DNA from: RHKX01 sp963839535
GTDB taxonomy: Bacteria > Actinomycetota > Thermoleophilia > Solirubrobacterales > 70-9
Reading direction: 5' to 3'
DNA: 64,000 nt
NCBI GenBank assembly: GCA_963839535.1
Contig: CAWIVF010000011.1
Span: 124,001 to 188,000, forward strand
Numbering within the stretch: position 1 is the first letter of the stretch; each line of letters starts with the position of its first letter. The notes beneath the pieces are model-generated. The model was given only the letters and a program-made list of their open reading frames with translations, was not told the origin of the DNA and did not search any database. A program made the translations under genes and the position numbers. Shown here piece after piece: positions 41,909 to 51,978 of this stretch.

Positions 41909-42751
41909 CTGACGCCGCTCCTCCCCTTCGCCCAACTCGACCTTCCCGGTCGGCTCGGCCCCGCTGACGGCCGCTACGTGATTCGCAGGGGGGACGGCTC
42001 CGACGTGCTCGTCCTCCGGACCCTCGGGGCCGCACGGGCCGCCACGCGCATCCGCCGGGGCCGTGCCAGGGCGCTCGAGGCGGATCCCTCCCCCACCCCG
42101 CTGCCCCTGACCAGGGCCACCTTCATCCGCGCCAGCCCGTTCGACGACGAGCGCGCGGCCGCGGCCTGGCTCGACAGCGTCTGCGCGGACCGCGAGCTCT
42201 GGGGCCCGCTGGCGGCCGAGGCGACGCTGCAGATCAACCGCGCGCTCCACGTGCACCGCACCGCCACGGGAGACCCCTATCTGGCCGACGTCGACCCGGC
42301 GCGGGCCGTCGCCGTCCGCTTCGGCTTCGGCAGCGGCGACGAGGTGGCCGACGGGCGCTGGCAGGCAGCCCGCGAGCTGACCGAGCGCGACCGGCTGAAG
42401 CTGCCCGGTCGTGACCTCGAGGCGCTGCGCCCGCAGGAGCGGATCGCGGCGGTGCTCGCCGGCCGCGAGCAGGTCGGGGCCCACGAGGAGCTGATCGTGC
42501 GGGCCCGGGGCGACCTCGACGCCGGGCGGACGGCCACCGCCGCCCTCGGCCTCCACGCGGGCCTCGAGGCGATGACGAGGACCGACGGCGCGCGGTGGGG
42601 CGACGACCTGAGCGCCCGGCTCGCCGAGGCGGCCGATCTGGCGCGGAGCGCCCGTCAGCGGGCGCTCGAGGGCGGCGAGATCGACGCTGCGGCGCTCGAG
42701 CGGGCCCTGGCGACCGCTGAGACCGCCATGCGCCGCCGCGCGCTCGACTGA
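41909..42751 (+). CDS. Conserved protein of unknown function
   Basis: Up to 280 residues. Hydrophilic, mixed alpha/beta start (DLPGRLGPADGRYVIRRGDG, a short beta pair), then all-helical (LHAGLEAMTRTDGARWGDDL, AALERALATAETAMRR). Start unclear: CTG 41909 includes the apparent N-terminal strand, GTG 41978 is the first canonical codon. Directly follows the wall hydrolase on the same strand, so it may be part of that operon. No family recognised. Confidence 0.55.
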   Translation: MTPLLPFAQLDLPGRLGPADGRYVIRRGDGSDVLVLRTLGAARAATRIRRGRARALEADPSPTPLPLTRATFIRASPFDDERAAAAWLDSVCADRELWGPLAAEATLQINRALHVHRTATGDPYLADVDPARAVAVRFGFGSGDEVADGRWQAARELTERDRLKLPGRDLEALRPQERIAAVLAGREQVGAHEELIVRARGDLDAGRTATAALGLHAGLEAMTRTDGARWGDDLSARLAEAADLARSARQRALEGGEIDAAALERALATAETAMRRRALD

Positions 42752-42761
42752 GCGGCTACCG

Positions 42762-42788
42762 CGCGGCCCTGAGGCTCAGAGGGCCGCG
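42762..42788. terminator. Bidirectional hairpin at the convergent end of sirtuin gene
   Basis: Perfect 9-bp stem CGCGGCCCT / AGGGCCGCG with a 9-nt loop that holds the sirtuin TGA. Serves both converging transcripts in principle; lacks a T-run. Confidence 0.4.
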
Positions 42789-43519
42789 AGAACGGCGGGG
42801 AGCACCTCGGCGACGTCGCCATCGAGCCTGATCGCCGCCTCGCCGTCGTAGGGGGTCGGCCCGATCGTGACGATCGCGACGCGGCCGCCGGCCTGAAGGG
42901 TCAGGTCGGGGAGCCCGGCGACCGGGAACACCTCGAGCGAGGAGCCGATGCAGAGCATCAGGTCGGCGGCCTCCGCGAGCTCGCGGGCGCGGTCGATCGC
43001 GGCGACCGGGAGCATCTCGCCGAACAGGACGACGTCCGGCTTCACCTTGCCGAGGCAGCCGGTGCACGTCGCGATCCCCTCGTCGTCGAAGAGCTCCGGG
43101 ACCCGCTCCAGCGGCCATGAGGAGCCGCAGCTCGTGCAGCTCGACGTGGCGATCGAGCCGTGGACCTCGATCAGCTCCCGGGTGCCGGCGGCGCTGTGCA
43201 GCCGGTCGATGTTCTGGGTGACCACCGCCTCGAGCAGCCCGCGGCCCTCGAGCTCGGCGAGGGCGAGGTGCGCCGGGTTGGGGCGCTTGTCGCCGAGCAT
43301 CTCGAAGCGCGGCCGGTAGAAGTCCCAGAAGGCCCTCGTGTCGCGGTGGAAGGCGTCGATCGTCGCCACCTTCATCGGGTCGACCTTCGACCAGATCCCC
43401 TCTCCCGGGGTCCGGAAGTCCGGGATCCCGCTGGGAACGGAGATCCCGGCCCCGGTCAGGGCGACCGTCCCGTTCGAGGAGCGGATCAGCTCGGCGAGCT
43501 GCTCGACCCCCGTCGTCAT
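42776..43519 (-). CDS. NAD-dependent protein deacylase (sirtuin)
   Basis: 247 residues, intact. GAGISVPSGIPDFRTPGEG (NAD loop), TQNIDRLHSAAGTRELIEVHG (catalytic His), zinc ribbon CTSCG...CTGC, and SSLEVFPVAGL with GIGSSLEV-type NAD contact. Removes acyl groups from Lys using NAD. It lies just downstream of the fused beta-oxidation gene, and acyl-CoA synthetases and dehydrogenases are classic sirtuin targets, so a link to fatty-acid metabolism is a reasonable inference. Confidence 0.93.
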   Translation of the reverse strand: MTTGVEQLAELIRSSNGTVALTGAGISVPSGIPDFRTPGEGIWSKVDPMKVATIDAFHRDTRAFWDFYRPRFEMLGDKRPNPAHLALAELEGRGLLEAVVTQNIDRLHSAAGTRELIEVHGSIATSSCTSCGSSWPLERVPELFDDEGIATCTGCLGKVKPDVVLFGEMLPVAAIDRARELAEAADLMLCIGSSLEVFPVAGLPDLTLQAGGRVAIVTIGPTPYDGEAAIRLDGDVAEVLPAVLAAL

Positions 43520-43534
43520 GGTCTTCGGGTTCAG

Positions 43535-45534
43535 CTACTCGCCCTTCCAGGTCGGCGTGCGCTTGCCGAGGAAGGCGCCGATGCCCTCCTTGGCGTCCTC
43601 GCTGAAGAACGCGGTGGCGAAGCCCTTCTTCTCGGCCTCGATCCCGTCGTCGAGGTCGCCCTGGGCGGAGACCTCCTTGATCTGCTGCACCGCGATCGGC
43701 GCCTGGCCCGCCGAGCTTGCGGGCCCACGACAGCGCCGTGTCGAGCAGCTGGTGGTCGGGGACGACCCGGTTGGCGAGCCCGTAGGCGCCGGCCTCGCCG
43801 GCGGTGATCTCGTCGCCGATGAGGTTCATCTCGAGCGCCTTGGCCTGGCCGACGAGCCGCGGCAGGCGCTGGGTCCCGCCGAAGCCGGGGATGATCCCGA
43901 GGTTGACCTCGGGCTGCCCGAACGAGGCCGACTCGGCCGCGATCCGGAAGTCGCAGGCCATCGCCAGCTCGCAGCCGCCGCCGAACGCCAGCGAGTTGAC
44001 CGCGGCGATCGTGACAACCGAGGAGCGGCCGAAGCTGCGCAGCAGCGCGTGGCCCTGGTCGATCAGCTCGGCGCCGCCGGCCTCGTCCATCTTCGTGAAC
44101 GCCTTGATGTCGGCGCCGGCGCTGAACACCACCGGGATCGCGGAGGCGATGACGACGGCGCGGATGCCCTCGGCCTCGACCTTCTCCCAGACCGTGCCGA
44201 GGTCCTTGATGACCTGCGGGCGAGATCGAGTTCATCGGCGCGTTGGCGAGCCAGGCGATCGCCACGTCACCGCGGGTCTCGAGCTTGACCGTGTCGGTCT
44301 GGTCGCCGTCGTCGGCCTGCGGGTAGGCGTAGAAGCCCTGTCCGGACCCGATCCCGAGCCGGCCCTGCGCGACGAGGCGCTTGAGGATCACCGGGGGAGC
44401 GAACCGCTCGCCGTGCTCCTCCTCGAGGGCCTCGAGCCGCTCGAGCACCTTGTCGAGGCCGGTCTGGTCGGCCTTCATGAACGGCGGGAACAGGCCGCGG
44501 CGCGGGTCGAGCCCGGCGCCGGCCATCATCCCGAAGTCGATCTCGCGCGCCGTGCAGACGCCCTCCTCGAGCACCAGGCAGGCCTCGACGAGCGCCTTCA
44601 TCGTCCACAGCTCAGCCAGCTTCTCGCCGTCGGCGTCCGCGTCCCCGGGGATCTGCGGCTCGCCGTCCTTGTAGAAGCCGTCACCGCCGGACTTGGCGCC
44701 GAGCTTGCCGTCGGCGACGAGCTTCTGCATGCCCTCGTGGACGTAGAAGCTGTCCCCGTAGGAGTCGCGCAGGTGCTCGGCGACGTGCATCACGGTGTCG
44801 AGGCCGAGCATGTCGACGAGGATGAACGGGCCGAGCGGAGCGACCTGAGCGGCGGCGACGCCCTCGTCGATCGACTTGATCGAGAGGCCCTGCTCCTCCT
44901 GGGCGCGCCAGATCTCGCCGACGGCCGAGTTGAGGATGCGGTTGACGACGAAGCCGGGGACCTCGGCGCACGTGATCGGCTGCTTGCGGATCTTGCGGGC
45001 GAAGTTGACCGCCGCGGTGACGGTCTCCGGGTCGGTCTCGGGGCCCTCGACGATCTCGAGCAGCGGCATCACCGACGCCGGGTAGAAGAAGTGGAAGCCG
45101 ACGACCTTCTCCGGGCGGAGCGTCGCCTCGGCCATCTCCGAGATCGAGAGCGAGGACGTGTTCGAGGAGAGGATCGCGTGACCGGGCGTCGCCTCGTCGA
45201 GCTCGCGGAAGACCTGCTGCTTGATCGACATCTTCTCCGGGGCGGCCTCGATCACGAAGTCGACGTCGCCGAAGGACGAGTAGTCGGTCGTCCCCTCGAT
45301 CCGGCCGATGACCTCCTCGAGGCGGGCGTCGGCCTGCTCCTGGGTCAGCTTCTCCTTCTTGACCAGCCGGTCGAGCTGGCCCTTGGTGACGTCCCGGGCG
45401 TGGTCGATGCCGTGGTCGACGAACTTCTGGTCGACGTCCTTGAGCACGACGTCGATGTCAGCGGCGGCGATCGCCTGCGCGATCTCCCCGCCCATCGTGC
45501 CGGCACCGACTACTGCAGCCTTGAAGACGAACAA
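43535..45534 (-). CDS. 3-hydroxyacyl-CoA dehydrogenase / enoyl-CoA hydratase fusion (dehydrogenase first), two frameshifts
   Basis: Two consecutive beta-oxidation steps in one chain of ~666 residues. NAD-binding AAVVGAGTMGGEIAQAIAAA, FVIEAAPEKMSIKQQVF, SNTSSLSISEMAE, HFFYPASVMPLLEIV and a duplicated C-domain; then a crotonase domain with SAGADIKAF, AVNSLAFGGGCELAMACDFR and PEVNLGIIPGFGGTQRL (catalytic Glu). One extra base at ~44220 and one at ~43715 break the frame; the corrected stop is TAG 43537-43535. Domain order is opposite to E. coli FadB and like archaeal and FadN-type enzymes. TTG 45534 has GGAG 8 nt upstream. Confidence 0.88.
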
Positions 45535-45621
45535 GTTGAGACTCCTCTGGAGGATGGGGGCGAAAGAAATCCCGCTCGTGGAGCGGGCAGGCGAAGGGTA
45601 TCCGCCCCGGCTCCGCCTCGC

Positions 45622-46099
45622 TCAGGGGCCGTGGCGGCCGCGGATCCGCTCCGCCTCCAGCCGCAGCTCGCGCAGCGAGCGCTCGAGCGAGCGGCGCATC
45701 TGCGGGCGGATGAAGAACAGGTCGGTGAGGCCCCGCAGCGGCCCTCCGGTCTTGACCCGGTAGTCGAGCCGCTGGGTCACCCTGGTGAGGCGGCCCTCGT
45801 CCTCGCCCGCCGGCAGCATCTCGAGCTCGGCCTCGAGCTCGCCCTCGGCGCTGGGGTCCTCGAACGCGATCCGGTGCAGGGACCTGGGCCGGTGCTCGAG
45901 GACCCGCTCGCTCACCTCGCCGCGGCCGGCCGGCGTCGAGCGCCAGACCAGCGTGCCCCCGGTCTCGGGATAGCCCTCGGAGCGGACGACCGAGCCGAAC
46001 CCGTCGACCCACGAGGCCCACCGGCTGCGCGTCGAAGTACAGATCCCAGACCTCGGCCAGCGGCGCGGCGATCTCGATCGACGCCTCAGTCTTCGCCAT
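45622..46099 (-). CDS. SRPBCC-family protein, frameshifted near 46028
   Basis: ~158 residues after removing one base. Start MAKTEASIEIAAPLAEVWDLY, then SEGYPETGGTLVWRSTPAG, TRVTQRLDYRVKTGGPLRG and a basic C-terminal helix (RRSLERSLRELRLEAERIRG). Helix-grip fold that binds lipids or aromatic ligands. Overlaps the PadR gene by 14 bp, so the two are cotranscribed and may form a ligand-sensing pair. Confidence 0.75.
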
Positions 46100-46551
46100 C
46101 GCCGCCGTAGATCTCGCGCTGGATCAAGCGTGACCGTCTCGATCATCGACTCGAGGAACGGCCCGATCTCGTTCCGCAGCCGCTCGTATTCGGCCCGGCC
46201 CGCCTCGGTGATCGAGTAGAAGCGGCGCGTGCGGCGGTCGGGGTGCTCCCAGAGCCCCTCGATGTGGCCCTTGGACTCGAGGTCCCGGAGCAGCGGGTAC
46301 ATCGTGTTGGGATTGACCGAGATCACGCCGCCGGTGATCGCGCCGATCTCCTCGATCAGCCGATTGCCGTAGGCGGGCTCGCGGGCGACGATGTGGAGCA
46401 CGAGCAGGGGCACGACGTCGCGTCGCCGCAGCTCGCCGCCGAAGACGTCGGCGCTGCGCCCGGGAGTGCGGATCCGCTTCCGAGTTCGCTCCGTGGCGCG
46501 GGCCGTCTCGGCCACCGCGTCCGCCACCGGCTTCGCCCGCCCTTCGGCCAC
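46086..46551 (-). CDS. PadR-family transcriptional regulator, frameshifted near 46125
   Basis: Winged-helix core VVPLLVLHIVAREPAYGNRL, TGGVISVNPNTMYPLLRDLE, HPDRRTRRFYSITEAGRAEY, then a short dimerisation helix. PadR proteins repress efflux or phenolic-acid genes and respond to small ligands. GTG 46551 is chosen because TATATT sits 6 nt before it; a longer form starting at GTG 46572 would overlap that box. One extra base at ~46125 hides the natural end (LIQREIYGGDGED, TGA 46088-46086). Corrected ~154 residues. Confidence 0.85.
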
Positions 46552-46563
46552 AGCCCGAATATA
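46552..46563 (-). promoter_or_regulatory. Leaderless-type -10 box of the PadR/SRPBCC operon
   Basis: TATATT (46563-46558), 6 nt, GTG 46551: a near-consensus -10. Confidence 0.6.
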
Positions 46564-46678
46564 GGGGCCCACGGCGTCCAGTCGGCGCAGCCGGTCCTAA
46601 TGGGGTGCCTCCGCGGCCCCGATAGGGCCTGTGTAGAGGGCAACGCGATCCGCCTGGAGCGCGCACCAAGGAAGTGGC

Positions 46679-47843
46679 GTGGAACGGGAACGGAACACCC
46701 AACTTGATCGAAACGACCTCGGCGTCGCCTCGGTCCTGCAGCGCGCATCGCTTGCCCTCTACACGATCTTCGCCCTGATCGTGCTGAGCACGGCCCAGGC
46801 GCTGCTGCTCGATCCGCCCGAGACGGCGCAGAACCTGATCCTGCTGGGAGCGACCGCGGTCCTGATCGCGCTCGCCCTGGTCATGCGGCATTCGCTGCGT
46901 GAGCTGGAGCGCGATCGGAAGGCCTCGCTCGAGCGCACGGAGAGCTTCTTCAGCCTCTCCCTCGACATGCTCTGCTCGATCGACCAGGCCGACCGGCTCG
47001 CCGAGCTGAACCCCTCCTGGACCCGCGTCCTCGGCTGGTCGCTGGACGAGCTCCGCGCCCGGCCGGCGATCGAGTTCGTCCACCCCGACGACCGCCAGCG
47101 GACGATCGAGCTCTCCGAGATCGCCCTCGCCGCGGGCGACGAGGGGACGGTCCTGGAGAACCGCTGGCAGACGAAGGACGGCGGCTGGCGCTGGCTCAGC
47201 TGGAGCCTCCGCGTCGGGCAACGACGACGTGCAGCTCTACGGGCGGGCCACCGACGTCACCGACCGCAAGCAGATCGAGGAGGAGCTCCATTTCCTCGCC
47301 CGCCACGATCAGCTCACCGGGCTCGCCAACCGGCGCAAGTTCGAGGAGGACCTCGGCAGGCACCTCGCGAGGACGCGCCGCTACGGCTGGCGCGGAGCGC
47401 TGCTCTCGGTGGACCTCGACGGCCTCAAGTCGGTCAACGACTCCCGGGGCCACGCCGCGGGTGACGACCTGCTGAAGCTGGCGGCGCAGCGCATGAGCCA
47501 CGTCCTGCGGACCAGCGACGTGCTCGCCCGCCTGGGCGGCGACGAGTTCGCGATCCTGCTGCCGGAGGCGGACCCGCTGAACGCCCGCGCGGTCGCCGAG
47601 AAGATCGCCAAGGCCCTTGCCGCGCCGGAGCCCGACGGAACCGCGCCGATCGCCAGCATCGGGGTGGCGACGATCGAGGAGCAGATCGGCGCCGAGGAGC
47701 TCTTCGCCCGGGCCGACCGCGCCCTCTACGCCGCCAAGCGCGCGAGCGGCGGCACCTACAGGCTCGCCCCCGAACGCGCCGCGGGGCCCGCTCCCTCCCG
47801 CTCCGGAGAGCGAAGGGCGCGGACCCCGAGGGTTCCTGCCTGA
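46679..47843 (+). CDS. Membrane PAS-GGDEF diguanylate cyclase, frameshifted at ~47216
   Basis: Two N-terminal membrane helices (ALYTIFALIVLSTAQALLL; LILLGATAVLIALALVM), a PAS domain (SFFSLSLDMLCSIDQADRLA ... HPDDRQRTIE), then a GGDEF domain with LARHDQLTGLANRRKFEEDL and the intact active site LARLGGDEFAILLPE, so it should make cyclic di-GMP from GTP. No RxxD inhibitory site obvious. One extra G at 47215-47217 splits the PAS C-terminus; corrected ~387 residues. GTG 46679 has AAGGAAG a few nt upstream. Confidence 0.87.
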
Positions 47844-47875
47844 ATCTCCCCGGGTGGCCGGGGTGAGGGCCGTCC

Positions 47876-49087
<1,212 letters not shown>

Positions 49088-49204
49088 CGTGGATCGCTCC
49101 TTCTAAGTCGTTTTGCAGGGTGTTCAGGGGCTCTGCGGCGGCACCGGGGGCCTCGACGCATCTGGCGGCGGGACTCACTTGGGGCGGCACGCGGCTAAAA
49201 CCGA

Positions 49205-49220
49205 TTGACCAGTCAGTCAA
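49205..49220. promoter_or_regulatory. Operator-like palindrome overlapping the acyl-CoA dehydrogenase promoter
   Basis: TTGACCAGTCAGTCAA: arms TTGAC/GTCAA around 6 nt. On the minus strand it contains TTGACT as a -35, followed after 17 nt by TAGCCG. It lies ~118 bp before the dehydrogenase start. Shape and place fit a TetR-family fatty-acid regulator; no such gene is in the window. Confidence 0.45.
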
Positions 49221-49505
49221 CGGGAGGAAAAAGGATAACCGGTGCCCGGGAGGGGCGCAAACGGAGGCTGGGCGGGTCGGGCCGAGGTCGGGCGCAGTTC
49301 GGTGCTCGGCTGGTTTGAGCTGATGAGGGGCGTGGGAACGGTCTGGTCGCGACGCGCCCGAGGCGGAAGAGCGCATCAATTTGGGCGTCCTACGCCCAAA
49401 TTCATACGTTTTCCCAGCCGGCAGCCGGCCACCCACTCCCCCTCCCCAGCCCAAACCCAGCCTCACCCCTCAGCGGCCCCTCGCGAGGCCACCACCTCAC
49501 GGCGC

Positions 49506-49518
49506 TACCCTGAACCTC
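49506..49518 (+). promoter_or_regulatory. Leaderless-type -10 box
   Basis: TACCCT (49506-49511), 7 nt, GTG 49519. Confidence 0.5.
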
Positions 49519-49976
49519 GTGCTGCCGGCGGCCGTCAGCAACGGCGACGTGATCATCATCGTGGTCCTCGTCGCGATCCCGATCGCGGCGATCGCCTTCG
49601 CGGGCTCCGGCGCCGTCTATCGCGAGATCGGCAAGGGAGCCTTCGCGATGGACCACGACAAGCCGGCCGCGGTGGCGGCGCGCTCACGGATTCGCAGGCC
49701 GACCGTGCGGTCCAGCAGGCCGAGGTCCGCCAGATGCTCGAGGCCAAGGCGTACCGCCAGCGCGCCCGGGGCGAGGAGCCGCTCGACGTCGACGCCGAGA
49801 TGAGGCGGATCAACTCGCCGGCGGCCAGGGTCGACATCGGCGCCGACCCGGCGCTGATCGCCGAGGTGCGCCAGCTCGTCGTCGCTCGCAACGCCCGGCG
49901 GGCGCGGCAGGGCAAGGAGCCGCTCGACGTCGACGCCGAGGTGGCGCGTCAGCTCGAGGATCTGCAGGGCGGCTAG
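49519..49976 (+). CDS. Membrane-anchored protein with duplicated EPLDVDAE motif, frameshifted
   Basis: ~152 residues after adding one base near 49680. One N-terminal membrane helix (GDVIIIVVLVAIPIAAIAFAG), then a cytoplasmic part with two copies of a ~30-residue unit: VRQMLEAKAYRQRARGEEPL-DVDAEMRR and VRQLVVARNARRARQGKEPL-DVDAEVAR. The unit looks like a helix plus acidic turn. No family recognised; the arrangement suggests a protein-interaction repeat. Leaderless GTG. Confidence 0.6.
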
Positions 49977-50017
49977 TCCTCGTTTCCGAAGCGCGCCTCG
50001 GTCTCCGCCCCGTCGGG

Positions 50018-50030
50018 TATAAAGGCAGCG
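50018..50030 (+). promoter_or_regulatory. Leaderless-type -10 box (best consensus in window)
   Basis: TATAAA (50018-50023), 7 nt, ATG 50031. Confidence 0.6.
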
Positions 50031-50369
50031 ATGGCAGACAGCGGAGACATCTACGAGCTCGAGCAGCTCTCGAACCAGCCCGGCACCTACTTCAACCCGC
50101 AGACCGAGGTGATCGTGATCGTCGACGACTCGACGGCCCTCGATCAGGACGTCTTCAACATGGAGGAGTTCGAGGGCGCCGAGTGGGTGCGGATCTCGGA
50201 TGAGATCCCGGTCGACGAGACCGCCCTCGCGGAGACGCTCGAGACCTTCCAGACCGCCTACCACCCCACCGGTGGGACGGTGACCGCCGCCGCGCACGAT
50301 TCCGACGATCAGCCGCCGGACCTCGACGCGGACACGCTCGAGCCGGATCCCGACGAAGACGACGACTGA
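50031..50369 (+). CDS. Small acidic protein of unknown function
   Basis: 112 residues. A compact fold with TEVIVIVDDSTALDQDVFNM, then EWVRISDEIPVDETALAETL, and a disordered Asp-rich tail (DLDADTLEPDPDEDDD). Strongly acidic. No motif for an enzyme. Starts leaderless behind TATAAA, so it is probably well expressed. The peroxiredoxin gene begins 2 nt after its stop, suggesting an operon and perhaps a stress role. Confidence 0.65.
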   Translation: MADSGDIYELEQLSNQPGTYFNPQTEVIVIVDDSTALDQDVFNMEEFEGAEWVRISDEIPVDETALAETLETFQTAYHPTGGTVTAAAHDSDDQPPDLDADTLEPDPDEDDD

Positions 50370-50371
50370 CG

Positions 50372-50844
50372 GTGCCGCTGCCCGCCGAGGGTGAGCCGGC
50401 TCCCGCCTTCGAGCTGCCGGACCAGAGCGGCGAGCCCGTCTCGCTCGATGACCTCCGCGGCGGCTGGGTCGTCCTCTACTTCTATCCCCGCGCCGACACC
50501 CCGGCTGCACCACCCAGGCCTGCGGCGTCCGCGACCGGACCGCCGAGTACGAGCGGATCGGCGCCCGCGTGATCGGCGTCTCCCCCGACGAGGTCAAGGC
50601 GGTCGCCAAGTTCGACGACAAGTACGGGCTCGGCTTCACGCTTCTCGCCGACGCGGACCACTCGGTGGCCGACGCCTACGGCGTCTGGGCCGAGAAGAGC
50701 ATGTACGGGAAGAAGTACTGGGGCGTGCAGCGGGCGACCTTCCTGATCGATCCCGACGGCAGGGTCGCCAAGGTCTTCCCGAAGGTGCAGCCCAAGGCGC
50801 ACGACGACCTCGTCCTCGGCGCCCTGGCCGAGCTCCAGGCCTAG
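50372..50844 (+). CDS. bcp: Thioredoxin-dependent thiol peroxidase (Bcp/PrxQ), frameshifted
   Basis: ~157 residues after restoring one C at ~50500. Peroxiredoxin core: FELPDQSGEPVSLDDLRGGW, VVLYFYPRADTP followed by GCTTQACGVRD (peroxidatic Cys and, five residues on, the resolving Cys of the PrxQ type), then RVIGVSPDEVKAVAKF and WGVQRATFLIDPDGRV. Reduces peroxides with thioredoxin. GTG 50372, 2 nt after the previous gene. Confidence 0.9.
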
Positions 50845-51045
50845 CCCCCTCCGGCAGAGGAGGAGGTTCAAGACGCCCGTTGCATGACGGGATTCGGGCC
50901 TCTGGGACATATGGGTGAACGGGCCGCGGAATTTCTGGACATCCGGTCGCCTGACCAAAGACGTCAGCCCAGCGTTCTCGGCTTACACGGCTCGTACCGC
51001 CACCGCCGACGGCGATGGGCAGGCGGCCAGTCCAAGGAGGGACCC

Positions 51046-51337
51046 ATGAAGCAACGAGCAGTTGCAGGATCGTTCATCGCAACCCTGGCGGCATCACTGG
51101 CGCTGGTGGCACCGGCGCCGGCGGCCACGAGCCAGGAGGGGCTCGTCAACGTCAATCTGCAGGGCATCGACATCGCCGTTCCCGTGGCAGTCGCAGCCAA
51201 CGTCTGCGATGTCAGCGTCAACGCGCTCGCCGAGCCAGATCGGCCTTCCCGATACGGCATGCACCACGGTGGCGGACGCCGACGCGGTGTACGTCCCGGT
51301 GGTAACGGCGGCGGCACGAAGCAGCAGGGGCTGGTGA
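51046..51337 (+). CDS. Chaplin-like small secreted protein, frameshifted
   Basis: ~96 residues after removing one base near 51230. Signal peptide (SFIATLAASLALVAPAPAA), then GLVNVNLQGIDIAVPVAVAA and NVCDVSVNALAEQIG ending in a second Cys (DTACTT). The pattern V-x-VPV-x-x-x-VC-x-V-x-V-N with a paired Cys recalls streptomycete chaplins, which form amyloid-like surface layers. A second GLVNVN follows at ~51330 in another frame, a decayed or misread second unit. AAGGAGG sits 5 nt before ATG 51046. Confidence 0.6.
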
Positions 51338-51569
51338 ACGTCAACGACGAGGACGTCGACGGTGCTCGTGCCCCGACCGCTGCTCGTAGAAGTCGACGAT
51401 CTCCGCGACCGCTGCGCCGTGCAACGGGCTGGCTCGAAGACCCAGAGCGGAGTTCGCGCCGGCGACGGACCTGCGGCCGCGGTCCCCGCAGAGCAACGCG
51501 TACCGACGAAGCGATGCGAGCAGCGGAAGAGCTGTCAGCGGTGCTCATACGAGCATCGCGACGCTCTGC
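51338..51569. other. Degenerate stretch between chaplin-like gene and DUF1801 gene
   Basis: Holds GLVNVND at ~51330 in a frame open from upstream, but no sensible continuation. Lower coding quality than its neighbours; possibly a decayed second chaplin-like unit or the frame-disturbed 3' ends of both genes. Confidence 0.35.
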
Positions 51570-51968
51570 TTCGCCGCTCCGTCTCTTGATCTTGCGCCAG
51601 CCGCCGGCGCGGTTGTCGGCGACGATCTGACGGAACATCGCGAGCAGGGCGTCCTCGTTCAGCTCCTCGTCCTCGCGGACCGCGACGGTGCGCGCCGTCT
51701 TGTTGTCGTGGCCGCCGGTGATGATCCCCTCGGGGTCCGGCACGATGCCGCCGTCGTAGAGGAAGACGTTGACGTGATCCTTCGCGGCGAGCAGCGCGCA
51801 GACGTTTCCCTGGAGCACGAAGTAGGGCTGGACGCGGCGCTTGACCGTCTCCTCCATCTCCGGATCGGCGGCATGTGCCAGGTCGCGGACCCGGCCGCAG
51901 ACCCGCGTCTGCCATTCGGGGAGCGCGTCGATGTAGGCGTCGACCCCGGGGTGCTTCGCGTAGCCCAC
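51570..51968 (-). CDS. DUF1801 domain protein (YdhG-like), 3' end uncertain
   Basis: Recognisable part ~133 residues: GYAKHPGVDAYIDALPEWQT, ETVKRRVQPYFVLQGNVCAL, HVNVFLYDGG and LNEDALLAMFRQIVADNRAG. The family is small and of uncertain role (iron-related or frataxin-like in a few cases). As sequenced the frame lacks a stop until 50964 and turns Ser/Arg-rich after ~51570, so the stop has probably been lost through an indel. GTG 51968, 10 nt after the calcium exchanger; likely same operon. Confidence 0.7.
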
Positions 51969-51978
51969 GCGGCCGCCC

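Larger units (their letters stand above)
49088..49518. other. Intergenic region upstream of acyl-CoA dehydrogenase
   Basis: 431 bp with the dehydrogenase promoter and operator on its left side; the right half (~49240-49500) shows no gene, repeat or RNA that I recognise, only an ATTTGGGCG / CGCCCAAAT inverted repeat around 49379-49402. Confidence 0.4.
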
